Shown: piece by piece, positions 23,249 to 31,234 of the stretch
Numbering within the stretch: the stretch's first letter is position 1
Layout of the letters: each line of letters opens with the position of its first letter
DNA from: Candidatus Woesearchaeota archaeon
GTDB lineage: Archaea; Nanobdellota; Nanobdellia; Woesearchaeales; UBA10216
Direction: 5' to 3'
Assembly (NCBI GenBank): GCA_016192945.1
Contig: JACPTE010000010.1
Coordinates: 1-50,343 of the forward strand
Length of the DNA: 50,343 nucleotides
The notes under the pieces: generated by a model
Database searches by the model: none
Told to the model about the DNA's origin: nothing
The model's input: the letters and a program-made list of their open reading frames with translations, nothing else
Program-made: the position numbers and the translations under genes

Positions 23249-25726
23249 ATGCCAATCAAGCCAAAAAAAGTTACAACATCAGCAGACCTTCTAATGAGCC
23301 TGCTGAGGGATGTCAAAGAGATATCTCTTGAGGATGCTGCCAAAAACCTAGGCGTCCCAATGGCAACACTGGAGAACTGGGCAACCTTCCTTGAAGAGGA
23401 ACGGGCATTGACAATCAAGTACAAGTTCACCACACCCTATCTGGTGTACACTGACCCTTCAGCTTCCAAGCAGCACCCTGCTACAGTGCAATTCAGGGAA
23501 AAGCTGATGCCTGAGGCAGAGATGGAGGAAGGGGTTGAAAGGGTCGGCGAGCTGATAGAAAAGGCAGAAGCCCAGACAAGAAAGGGCGAGTTTGGCTCTG
23601 TGAAGCAGACACTGACTATGCTCCTTGCAGAAGCCCGGTCACTCAAGGAAAGCCTTCATTTGGAGCCTGGCAAAAAGCTCAACGTGGACAAGAAGCTCAG
23701 TGAATTGGAGCTTTCCATGCAGAGAGCCAACTACTACGCTGACACAGGCAAGTTTGATGCTGCAAACAAGCTATACTACTCGGCGCTTGCAGAGATAAAA
23801 GACCTGCTGCTGAGCCTTAAGAAAGCCAAGGGGGCTATTGAGAAGGAAAGGGAGCAGGAGAGGATAACTGACATAAAGCAGCTTCTTGACAAGGCTTATT
23901 CCCTTATGGAATCAGGAAAGCTTGACGAGGCCATGGAGCTATATGAGCAGCTAAACAGGAGATACCGGACCCTTCCGAATGAGTTCCTCCAAAGAAAAGA
24001 GGAGATAGAGAAAAACCTCATAAAGCTGAACAAGGACATATCCCTTTCCCTGGACAGGCAGTCAATAGCCCTGATGAAGGAAGGCTCCAAAAAAATAATT
24101 GAGCTGATAAAGCAATGCAAGGATGCAACAGGCAAGGGCGATTTCACCAAGGCAGAGGAAGCATATTATGAAATCAGGAAAGCATTTGAAAAGCTTCCCT
24201 CAGGCTTTGCAAAAGAGCAGAGGGATTTGAAGAGGCAAATACTGGAGCTTTTTGAGGCCATTGCAGCTAAAAGGAAGGAGACGCTTACGCAGGCATTCCT
24301 AAAGAGCCAAAAGCAGCTCACAGACTCTCTGGCCATAATAGAGCGGGGAATCAGCTCAGGGAACTTCAGCCAGTCATCAGCTGAATATAACTCTGTCAAG
24401 AAAATATATGATTCTGTGCCTGAGGAATTCCTCAAGGAAAAATTGCAGATGTATGAACAGCTAAGAGTGGCATACCAAAAGCTCATGCAGCTTTATTCAG
24501 AGCAGTCATCAAAGAAAATGGGCGAAAAATCTGAGGAAATAAGGAGGCTTCTTATCATGATGAAAGAGCAGGTTGACTCCAACAGCATCAAGTCTGCCGA
24601 GGAAACATATGGCAAAATAAAGGAGGCGTTCATATCGCTTCCCCCTGGCTTTGTTTCTGAGAAAACAGAGCTGCAGAGAATGATAATCCAGGGGTACGAG
24701 TACTTCCTGTCAAGGTCAGAGTCATACTTTAACGCAGATATTGCAGCGAAAAAGGCAGCTATTGAAAGGCTTATGGGTGATGCGCTGAGCTACCTTAAGT
24801 CAGGAAGGATTGAGCTGGCTGAAGAGGTGTACAATGAAATAATAAAGGAATACAACCAATTCGCGCCAGGGTTCAGCTATGAGATGTCTGCATTGAGGCC
24901 CAGGCTGCTTGATGTTTACAGGGAGATAATAATCCGCAAGCAAAGCCAGCTCATCAGGGACACAAGCACAGATGTGAGCTCAAAATACAACGAGATAAGA
25001 AAGCTCCTCGTAGAGTCGCACATGAATGTTAACAGGAGAATGTTTGAGCTCCTGGAGCCCGACTACCACCGGATAAGAAAGCTATTCAACGAACTGCCCC
25101 TCGGCTTCATCAGGGAGAACTACCAGCTTAGCAAAAGCATTTCAAACCTTGCAAAGATAGTGGACTTCAACAAAAAAATAATTGCTGCTGAAAAGGCAAT
25201 GCATGAAAAAAGCCCTGAGCTGAAAACCATACTTGATGAGGCCATGGCGCTCAGGAAAGGCCTTCCGGAAGCAGAGGCAAAAAACCTGATAGACTATTTC
25301 GAGCTGAAGAAGCCATACTTCATGAAGGCGATTGAATACGCACAGGGCAGAACAGGCACGCCAGCACAGCAGCCAACACTTGCAAGCCAGGGGACAACCC
25401 AGCCAATTCCAATACCCATTCCAAAACCCAGGATACCGCTTCCTCCAGCACAGGCAAAAAGCCCGGCTCAGGCAGGGCAGCAAACAGCTGTGCAAAAGCC
25501 AATAAAAATGCAGGCAAAAATCAATTTAAGCATTCCAGCGCCACCATTGGCTATGCAGGCAGGCTCTCCTAAGATGCAGCAATCAAACCCCAGAATAACA
25601 ATCCCCCTGCCAAATAAGGCGCTCCCAGCCAATGAAGCGGAAAACCTTGGAGACCTTCGCGAAAAAATAGCGATGCTAAGAATTTCAGCAGCCCCCAGAG
25701 TAGTGATGCCTGTGCAGGTGAGATAA
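23249..25726 (+). CDS. wHTH plus tandem helical-repeat protein of the pilus-like operon
   Basis: The 825-residue protein opens with a winged-helix-like segment (ISLEDAAKNLGVPMATLENWATFLEEE). It then carries a long helical region with at least six copies of a 75-100-residue unit containing 'Y..I...F..LP.GF..E...L...I' (AEEAYYEIRKAFEKLPSGF, AEETYGKIKEAFISLPPGF, AEEVYNEIIKEYNQFAPGF and others), and ends in a Pro/Gln-rich tail (residues 700-825). It has no membrane segment. Its stop lies 2 nt before the secretion ATPase start, so it is probably a cytoplasmic scaffold or partner of that machine. I do not recognise a named family. Confidence 0.8.
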   Translation: MPIKPKKVTTSADLLMSLLRDVKEISLEDAAKNLGVPMATLENWATFLEEERALTIKYKFTTPYLVYTDPSASKQHPATVQFREKLMPEAEMEEGVERVGELIEKAEAQTRKGEFGSVKQTLTMLLAEARSLKESLHLEPGKKLNVDKKLSELELSMQRANYYADTGKFDAANKLYYSALAEIKDLLLSLKKAKGAIEKEREQERITDIKQLLDKAYSLMESGKLDEAMELYEQLNRRYRTLPNEFLQRKEEIEKNLIKLNKDISLSLDRQSIALMKEGSKKIIELIKQCKDATGKGDFTKAEEAYYEIRKAFEKLPSGFAKEQRDLKRQILELFEAIAAKRKETLTQAFLKSQKQLTDSLAIIERGISSGNFSQSSAEYNSVKKIYDSVPEEFLKEKLQMYEQLRVAYQKLMQLYSEQSSKKMGEKSEEIRRLLIMMKEQVDSNSIKSAEETYGKIKEAFISLPPGFVSEKTELQRMIIQGYEYFLSRSESYFNADIAAKKAAIERLMGDALSYLKSGRIELAEEVYNEIIKEYNQFAPGFSYEMSALRPRLLDVYREIIIRKQSQLIRDTSTDVSSKYNEIRKLLVESHMNVNRRMFELLEPDYHRIRKLFNELPLGFIRENYQLSKSISNLAKIVDFNKKIIAAEKAMHEKSPELKTILDEAMALRKGLPEAEAKNLIDYFELKKPYFMKAIEYAQGRTGTPAQQPTLASQGTTQPIPIPIPKPRIPLPPAQAKSPAQAGQQTAVQKPIKMQAKINLSIPAPPLAMQAGSPKMQQSNPRITIPLPNKALPANEAENLGDLREKIAMLRISAAPRVVMPVQVR

Positions 25727-25728
25727 AC

Positions 25729-27180
25729 ATGGCTGTTGAAGAAACCAACTCAATAGACTCATACCAGCTTTCCATAGGAGGCGTAATTGTAGATGTCCAT
25801 ATCTACCAGGAAGAGGAGGAAACAGTCCCGACTTACAGCATCTCAATCCTTAACATAAGCGAAACAACCAACATAATACTTAACAAGCTCAGGGAAGAAT
25901 TTGTTACCAGAATAAACATAGGCTCAAGCGGGTTCAGCGAAAATGCAGTGGAGGACATAAAGGAGCGCTTCAAGGGGGAGATAATGCTCCTGATAAGGAA
26001 ATATTTCCCCAACATTGACGACGCCACAGCAGACCTGCTCATGAACCATGTGATACAGCAGAACATAGGCCTTGGAAACCTTGAAATCCTGCTCAAGGAC
26101 AAGAACCTTGAGGAAATAGTTGTCAACAACTCAGAAGAGCCGGTCTGGGTATACCACAGGAAGCACGGATGGCTCAAGACAAGCATAACCCTGGGAAAAG
26201 AGGCGAGGATAAGGCACTATGCAACAATGATAGGCAGGGATGTAGGGAAAGAGATAACGCTGCTAAAGCCGCTGATGGACGCCTCGCTCAAGACTGGTGA
26301 CAGGGTAAATGCAACGCTTATGCCCATATCCAGCAAAGGCAACACGATAACAATAAGGAAGTTCTCGGAAAAGCCTTGGTCAGTGACCGACCTTATAACA
26401 AGCAACACAATCAACCTTGAAGGGGCAGCCTTTGTATGGCTCTGCATCCAGAACGAGCTGTCAATGATAGTTGCAGGCGGAACCGGCTCAGGAAAAACAA
26501 GCGCCCTGAACGCAATAGCGAACTTCTTCCCGCCGAACCAGAGGATAATCTCCATTGAGGACACCAGGGAATTAACGCTGCCCAAGACACTCCACTGGGT
26601 GCCAATGGAAACCAGGCTCCCAAACCCTGAAGGAAAGGGCGAGGTTACAATGCTTGACCTTGTAGTGAACTCGCTGAGAATGAGGCCTGACCGCATAATA
26701 GTGGGCGAAATAAGAAGGCAGCGCGAGGCAGAGGTGCTGTTTGAGGCCATGCACACAGGGCACAGCGTATACGGCACCTTCCACGCAAACAATGCGCGCG
26801 AAACAGTCATGAGGCTCACAAACGCCCCAATCAACATCCCGAAACACGTATTAGGCTCCCTTTCCCTGCTGATGGTCCAGAACAGGAACAGGAGAACAGG
26901 ATTCAGGAGAACCCTCCAGCTTGCTGAAATCCTGGAGTCCGGGGACGAGCACGTCCTGATGCAGCTGGACATCCCAAAAGACACGCTGTCAAAAGTTTCT
27001 GAGTCCAAGGCAATCTACCAGCTCCTGAACCTGTACACCGGAATGACAAATGCCGAGATTTCAAGGGACCTGGAGCAGAAAATCAAGATTCTGAAATGGT
27101 TTGTCAAGCAGGACATAACAGACGTCCACCAGATAGGGCTTGTCATAGCAAGGTATTATTCAGGAAAATTCAAACTTTAG
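25729..27180 (+). CDS. Type II/IV secretion system ATPase (archaeal pilus/TadA-GspE family)
   Basis: This hexameric ATPase powers assembly of type IV pilus-like filaments. The Walker A VAGGTGSGKTSALNAIANFF is near residue 250. It is followed by ISIEDTRELTLP (Asp box), MRPDRIIVGEIRRQREAEVL (Walker B) and AMHTGHSVYGTFHANNA (His box). The N-terminal domain contains NLEEIVVNNSEEPVWVYH. The next gene begins at GTG directly after the TAG stop, so the unit is tightly coupled. Whether the filament is a pilus or another device is not shown. Confidence 0.93.
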   Translation: MAVEETNSIDSYQLSIGGVIVDVHIYQEEEETVPTYSISILNISETTNIILNKLREEFVTRINIGSSGFSENAVEDIKERFKGEIMLLIRKYFPNIDDATADLLMNHVIQQNIGLGNLEILLKDKNLEEIVVNNSEEPVWVYHRKHGWLKTSITLGKEARIRHYATMIGRDVGKEITLLKPLMDASLKTGDRVNATLMPISSKGNTITIRKFSEKPWSVTDLITSNTINLEGAAFVWLCIQNELSMIVAGGTGSGKTSALNAIANFFPPNQRIISIEDTRELTLPKTLHWVPMETRLPNPEGKGEVTMLDLVVNSLRMRPDRIIVGEIRRQREAEVLFEAMHTGHSVYGTFHANNARETVMRLTNAPINIPKHVLGSLSLLMVQNRNRRTGFRRTLQLAEILESGDEHVLMQLDIPKDTLSKVSESKAIYQLLNLYTGMTNAEISRDLEQKIKILKWFVKQDITDVHQIGLVIARYYSGKFKL

Positions 27181-28005
27181 GTGATAGTCATTGACTTTGT
27201 CAGGATAATTATAAGAGCCAACCCTCAAATCAGGAGAGACCTGAGGACAGCCCACATTCCAAAGACGACAGAGCAGTTCGTAAAGCGGGCGCTCATAACA
27301 GGTGTCTACGGGGGCGCGGTTTTTGCCATACTGATTTTCTTTGCATTGGCCAAGGAAATGGGGATAAGGGTGGTCCCCATAATGCTTGTGGGATTTGGAG
27401 CGGGATTCGCATTAATAGTGGCATTCTCGCTGCAAACCCCAAAAGGAATAATCAAAAGAAGGGAGAAGGAAATAAACAGGGAAGTCCTGTTCGCAGGCAG
27501 ATACCTGCTCGTGAAGATGGAATCAGGCTCCCCCCTTTTCAATTCGCTGATTGACGCATCCAAAAGCAACAGCATAATATCAAAATACTTCAAGGAAATA
27601 GTGGATGAAATTGACACTGGAACCCCGATTGAAGTCGCCCTTGACAATGCCCGCGAATACAACGCATCTGAAAAATTCAAGAAGATACTCTGGCAGATAC
27701 TTGCAGCCCTCAAGACAGGGACTGAAGTAACCAATGCATTAAGAAGCACGCTTAAGACAATAGCCAATGAGCAGCTCATTGAGATAAAGGAATACGGAAA
27801 AAAGCTCAACTCCCTGATGCTGTTCTACATGGTTCTTGCATGCATAGTCCCATCACTCGGGGTTTCATTGTTCATAATAATCGCAAGCTTCCTCAACCTG
27901 GCCATACTGCCAGCACACCTCTTTGCAGCCCTGTTTGGGCTGTTCGTAATACAGCTGTTCTTCATAATCATGATAAAAGCCTCAAGACCGGCTGTTGAGA
28001 TGTAA
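27181..28005 (+). CDS. TadC/FlaJ-like membrane platform protein 1 (T2SSF domain)
   Basis: This 274-residue membrane protein has two N-terminal hydrophobic segments (VYGGAVFAILIFFALA; VPIMLVGFGAGFALIVAF), a cytoplasmic T2SSF-like helical domain (EVLFAGRYLLVKMESGSPLFNSLIDASKS), and two C-terminal membrane segments (LMLFYMVLACIVPSLGVSLF; LFGLFVIQLFFIIMI). It would form the inner-membrane platform for the adjacent ATPase. The GTG start immediately follows the ATPase stop. Confidence 0.85.
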   Translation: MIVIDFVRIIIRANPQIRRDLRTAHIPKTTEQFVKRALITGVYGGAVFAILIFFALAKEMGIRVVPIMLVGFGAGFALIVAFSLQTPKGIIKRREKEINREVLFAGRYLLVKMESGSPLFNSLIDASKSNSIISKYFKEIVDEIDTGTPIEVALDNAREYNASEKFKKILWQILAALKTGTEVTNALRSTLKTIANEQLIEIKEYGKKLNSLMLFYMVLACIVPSLGVSLFIIIASFLNLAILPAHLFAALFGLFVIQLFFIIMIKASRPAVEM

Positions 28006-28006
28006 A

Positions 28007-29083
28007 ATGGCCCTGCCCTTTACCTCACCAGAGGATTTCGGAAAAGCCTTTGTCTTCAAGAGATTCAGGCCCAACCTGAGGAGATACTTCCTGAAAGCAG
28101 GCATCATTGAAGTGCCCTACAAGCTGTTCGGGATTATTTTCTACCTTAGCATAATCATAACCGCGGTTACATACCTTTACTACATATATCCGCTTCTTGC
28201 AACAATCAAGGTTCAAATCCTTGGCACGAGCTTCATAGCCCACTTCATCTCCAACTCCCTCGCATTTTTCGCAGGGACAGTCATATTCTGGATTGCCGCT
28301 CCCCTTGCAATTGTCGCAGTAATAGTGCTTGTAATGTACTTCTATCTTGACCTGAGAATCTATAACAGGACAAAAAGAATGGAAGATGTCCTTCCAGATT
28401 TCCTAAGGTTTGTTTCAGAAAACCTGAAGGGCGGAATGAGCTTTGAGCGCGCACTCTGGTCATCAATAAAGCCAGAATTTGACGTACTCGCATCAGAAGT
28501 GAGGCTGGCTGCAAAAAAGGTAATGACAGGGCAGGACGTTGAAGAGGCGCTTACCGAATTCACTGACAAGTATGACTCCCCAATAATGAGAAGGGCGTTT
28601 GAGCTAATCCAGGAGGGAATGAAGGGAGGCGGCAGGATAGCAGACCTGATTGACAAAATAATAGAAGACATAGAAGAGATGAAAGAGCTCAAGGCAGAGA
28701 TGAAGGCAACAAACCTCTCTTATGTAATCTTCGTGACATTTGTAGTGATAATAGTCGCGCCAGGTCTGTTTACTCTCTCATTCCAGTTCCTGACCGTGCT
28801 GCAGAAGCTTGGCGAAAAGCTGGCAGGAGCCGACACCCAGCAGGCAGGCATAAACCTTCCGATAAGCTTCGGAAATGTGTCAATAGACACAGAAACCTTC
28901 AAATCGTTCTCCCGCTATGCCCTGGCAATAATATCAGGGTTCTCATCAATCATAGTCTCCATAATAAACAAGGGAAACATCAAGGGAGGGATAAAGCTGA
29001 TACCCATCTACGTTGCAGCATCTCTGGTTGCCTATACAGTGTTCATGTACGTTGCCAGCAGCTTATTTGCCAACCTGTTCTGA
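28007..29083 (+). CDS. TadC/FlaJ-like membrane platform protein 2 (T2SSF domain)
   Basis: This is the second platform protein, about 358 residues. Hydrophobic segments near the N-terminus precede a T2SSF domain (VLPDFLRFVSENLKGGMSFERALWSSI; MRRAFELIQEGMKGGGRIADLIDKI), and more membrane segments follow (YVIFVTFVVIIVAPGLF, and two near the C-terminus). The start at 28007 (MALPFTSPEDF) lies 1 nt after the previous stop. Paired small and large platform subunits resemble the TadB/TadC arrangement. It completes the wHTH-repeat/ATPase/platform operon; no pilin gene is obvious. Confidence 0.87.
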   Translation: MALPFTSPEDFGKAFVFKRFRPNLRRYFLKAGIIEVPYKLFGIIFYLSIIITAVTYLYYIYPLLATIKVQILGTSFIAHFISNSLAFFAGTVIFWIAAPLAIVAVIVLVMYFYLDLRIYNRTKRMEDVLPDFLRFVSENLKGGMSFERALWSSIKPEFDVLASEVRLAAKKVMTGQDVEEALTEFTDKYDSPIMRRAFELIQEGMKGGGRIADLIDKIIEDIEEMKELKAEMKATNLSYVIFVTFVVIIVAPGLFTLSFQFLTVLQKLGEKLAGADTQQAGINLPISFGNVSIDTETFKSFSRYALAIISGFSSIIVSIINKGNIKGGIKLIPIYVAASLVAYTVFMYVASSLFANLF

Positions 29084-29129
29084 AACCAACAGCAAAATTT
29101 ATAAACAAGCTGTCAAATATTCAAGATAC

Positions 29130-29366
29130 ATGAACACCCGCATAACAGCATCATTGCTGGCAATAAGCCTGGTTTTTCTAATCGGCTGCACAGAGCAGCC
29201 CACAGACATGATAAGGTGCTCAGACGGCACGCTTGCAAGCGATGCCTCACTGTGCCCAGGGACTGGAAGCAGCTCAAGCAGTTCCAGCAGCTCCAGCGGA
29301 GGCTCAAACATAACCCCTCCACCAATGCCTGATGAAGACCTGCCAGCCCTGCCATCCATCAATTAG
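29130..29366 (+). CDS. Small lipoprotein with Ser-rich linker
   Basis: The 78-residue protein has a signal peptide with lipobox (ITASLLAISLVFLIGC), predicting lipid attachment at Cys 20. It is followed by EQPTDMIRCSDGTLASDASLCPG, a run of Ser and a short Pro-rich end. A TATA at about 29096-29103 gives a leaderless ATG at 29130. It lies just downstream of the pilus-like operon but has its own promoter. Function is unknown; an accessory surface component is a guess. Confidence 0.7.
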   Translation: MNTRITASLLAISLVFLIGCTEQPTDMIRCSDGTLASDASLCPGTGSSSSSSSSSSGGSNITPPPMPDEDLPALPSIN

Positions 29367-29412
29367 GCAGGCATATGTTTCTGTTTTTTTCTGCAATAGG
29401 CAGGAGAATGAA

Positions 29413-29562
29413 TGCCGCTGAGGGGCATTTCATCGCAAACATCATTTGCAAATTTGAACCCCCGACCTCCACGTAACCCAGTCAGCGGTTAATCATAGGC
29501 ACAAGGCCTCATCGCTCAAGATTTATGAGCGTGGCGCTCTGACCAGGCTGAGCTACAGCGGC
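29413..29562 (-). tRNA. tRNA-Met(CAT) (or Ile2) with two introns: anticodon loop and T loop
   Basis: On the minus strand acceptor GCCGCTG (29562-29556) pairs with CAGCGGC (29420-29414), discriminator A at 29413. The anticodon stem CCACG/CGTGG encloses CTCATAA, split at the canonical 37/38 site by about 49 nt (29475-29523). The T stem GGGGG (29463-29459) pairs with CCCCT (29425-29421). The T loop TTCAAAT is followed by an extra 26 nt (29426-29451) with a GCAAA/TTTGC hairpin, a second non-canonical intron. CAT could be elongator Met or the modified Ile2 anticodon. Elongator Met is more likely from the overall sequence. Confidence 0.85.
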
Positions 29563-29618
29563 ATAACAAAACTGAAAAGAGGGGTTTTTAAAAAAGTTAT
29601 GCTGATTCTCATGATTTG

Positions 29619-30035
29619 TCATTTGTCAAAAAATTTTTTAATTGATGCAGCAAGCAAAGGAATCTCCCTAAGTGCCTCTTTCACAGTTTCTTCTGAGGCA
29701 TCATCACCATAATAGTTTATGCCGTTCCTTATCTTCCTGTAACGGTCAAACCTGGCTGATATGCCCTGCTCATTCAGTATTTCATCGATAAAATATGTTA
29801 TGGCTTCATGAGACAGGAACTTGTATCCTTTCAGATAGCCTATTGCCTCGCAATGCTGCCTTAACCCTTCATAAAGTTCCCTTATTATTGATTTCAATGT
29901 TCCCGACTCAAATGGGATTCTTTTTGCAGAATATATTGCTTCATCAGCGGATATCAGAAGGCTCTTTGCCCTTATTTTATCTCTCGGAATAATCTTGACA
30001 TACCCTTCGTCAATACTTTGGCGGAATCTTGTCAT
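29619..30035 (-). CDS. HEPN domain protein (putative RNase toxin)
   Basis: This 138-residue helical protein has the HEPN-like core IRAKSLLISADEAIYSAKRI, then SHEAITYFIDEIL, and the motif RYRKIRNGINYYG, where the usual RNxxxH is RNxxxY. Such Y variants are frequent in minimal archaeal HEPN proteins. It lies 3 nt after the MNT gene stop, forming an MNT/HEPN toxin-antitoxin pair. Confidence 0.8.
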   Translation of the reverse strand: MTRFRQSIDEGYVKIIPRDKIRAKSLLISADEAIYSAKRIPFESGTLKSIIRELYEGLRQHCEAIGYLKGYKFLSHEAITYFIDEILNEQGISARFDRYRKIRNGINYYGDDASEETVKEALREIPLLAASIKKFFDK

Positions 30036-30038
30036 GAA

Positions 30039-30572
30039 TTATAATACCTCCAATTGCCCTGAGAGCACAATCCCATTGCATATGCTGTTTATGAGACCCT
30101 GATTTTTCTTCTTTGCGGTTTCCCAGCTTTTTTTATCAAATTTATGTATGCTTATAGTTCTTCTGAGAGCCTTTTCATATGCCTTCAGGTCTATGCTTTC
30201 CTTGACTTCGGAGATTATGCATAAATCAACATCGCTTTTTTCATCATCAAGAGCCTTCGCAAAACTTCCGAAAAGGGCTATTACCGGATAATTATGATGT
30301 TGCTCAAGCTTTTCAATTAGCCCTGAAGCCCTCAGCTTCTCAAGATTATAATACAATTTCAGATTCAGGTATTTTTTTGAAGATGCATTGGCTTTGTAAG
30401 TATCATATGGTTTTGAATGCCTAAGAGTAAGGCAGCCTTCCTTTTGCAGCTGTTTAATGTGCCTGCCTGCAGCAGTATGGCTGATGCCTGCAATCTTGGC
30501 TACCTCCCGTATATGGAAGGACTCGCCAGGGCTCTCGAAAAAAGGCTTTAAAATGGCAATTTTTAATTCCAT
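30039..30572 (-). CDS. MNT nucleotidyltransferase with N-terminal winged helix (antitoxin)
   Basis: Residues 1-60 form a winged HTH (FHIREVAKIAGISHTAAGRHI). Residues 95-115 carry the nucleotidyltransferase signature IALFGSFAKALDDEKSDVDL (GS-x9-DxD). It probably both adenylylates the HEPN toxin and represses its own operon. The start at 30572 is 32 nt from a minus-strand TATA and is embedded in a perfect 10-bp inverted repeat, a likely operator. Confidence 0.88.
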   Translation of the reverse strand: MELKIAILKPFFESPGESFHIREVAKIAGISHTAAGRHIKQLQKEGCLTLRHSKPYDTYKANASSKKYLNLKLYYNLEKLRASGLIEKLEQHHNYPVIALFGSFAKALDDEKSDVDLCIISEVKESIDLKAYEKALRRTISIHKFDKKSWETAKKKNQGLINSICNGIVLSGQLEVL

Positions 30573-30595
30573 CTGTAAATAAAAGTTTACAGATG
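30570..30595. promoter_or_regulatory. Palindromic operator over the MNT start codon
   Basis: CATCTGTAAA (30570-30579), six spacer bases, then TTTACAGATG (30586-30595): a perfect 10-bp inverted repeat that covers the leaderless start codon and the bases downstream of the TATA box. Binding here would block transcription. The MNT protein's own HTH is the natural candidate ligand. Confidence 0.6.
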
Positions 30596-30628
30596 TATTT
30601 AAATGTTTCCATCAGAGACAAATTGAAA

Positions 30629-30775
30629 TTAGAACATCCTACCGCCAAGCGGCACTTCAAAACCTGGCTGGACAAGCACAACATCCCCATTCAGGTCTGG
30701 AACGCCAAGTGTCAGCACTTCAGAGCTGAATTTTCCAATCTGCTTGGGCGGGAAATTTACAACTAATTGTATCAT
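30629..30775 (-). pseudogene. Half-length CsaA/Trbp-like tRNA-binding domain gene
   Basis: The 48-residue frame begins MIQLVVNFPPKQIGKFSSEV and ends GFEVPLGGRMF, matching the C-terminal half of the CsaA/EMAPII-type OB fold (VVNFPPkqIG..mSEVLvLG......VVLl.P...VP.G.r.). Family members have about 110 residues, so the N-terminal half is missing. It lies in the same frame as the HIT gene, separated by TGA and three codons. It is either a truncated gene or an unusual mini-protein. Confidence 0.6.
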
Positions 30776-30784
30776 AATCAAGCC

Positions 30785-31195
30785 TCACTCCATTGATGCC
30801 TTGATTTTTTCAGAATACTCCTTCATCTCCCCCTCAGCGTATTTTCCCTGAGGCCAGTGCCTGAGCCCGTCCCCCTCAAACCTGGGCATGACATGAAAAT
30901 GGGCGTGCGGAACAGTCTGCCCTGCAATGCCGTGATTGGCGAGTGACAGGCTTATACCGCCTGCATTCGTCGCCCTCATCACAGCCCTTGAAACCCTCTT
31001 GACAGCAACTGCCAGCTCCTGCAGGAGTCTGTCTGGAAGCTCCATTATTGTTTCATAATGCTCTTTTGCGATTACAAGAGTGTGGCCCTTGTGCACAGGC
31101 GCAATGTCAAGGAACGCAATTATGTTTTCATCCTCATAAACCCGGGCAGACGGAATCTCGCCCCTTACAACCTTGCAGAATATGCAGTCTTTCAT
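30785..31195 (-). CDS. HIT family nucleotide hydrolase/transferase
   Basis: The 136-residue protein shows the N-terminal CIFCKVVRGEIPSARVYEDE, typical of the Hint/PKCI branch, the middle DIAPVHKGHTLVIAKEHY, and the histidine triad QTVPHAHFHVMPRF near residues 93-106. It probably hydrolyses AMP-linked or aminoacyl-adenylate substrates. The Cys pair CIFC suggests zinc binding. It ends three codons before the half CsaA gene. Confidence 0.93.
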   Translation of the reverse strand: MKDCIFCKVVRGEIPSARVYEDENIIAFLDIAPVHKGHTLVIAKEHYETIMELPDRLLQELAVAVKRVSRAVMRATNAGGISLSLANHGIAGQTVPHAHFHVMPRFEGDGLRHWPQGKYAEGEMKEYSEKIKASME

Positions 31196-31234
31196 CCCAT
31201 CAAAAAATCAGCCAGCCTTTAAAAACATTTTCGT

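Noticed and set aside
26217-27008. Antisense reading frame over the secretion ATPase (263 codons)
   Set aside because: Composition is typical of a shadow frame and the sense strand has all ATPase motifs.
27178-27183. Readthrough fusion of the secretion ATPase with the following membrane protein across TAG-GTG
   Set aside because: The two proteins are separate in all related systems and the GTG is a normal coupled start; the in-frame adjacency is explained by operon compaction.
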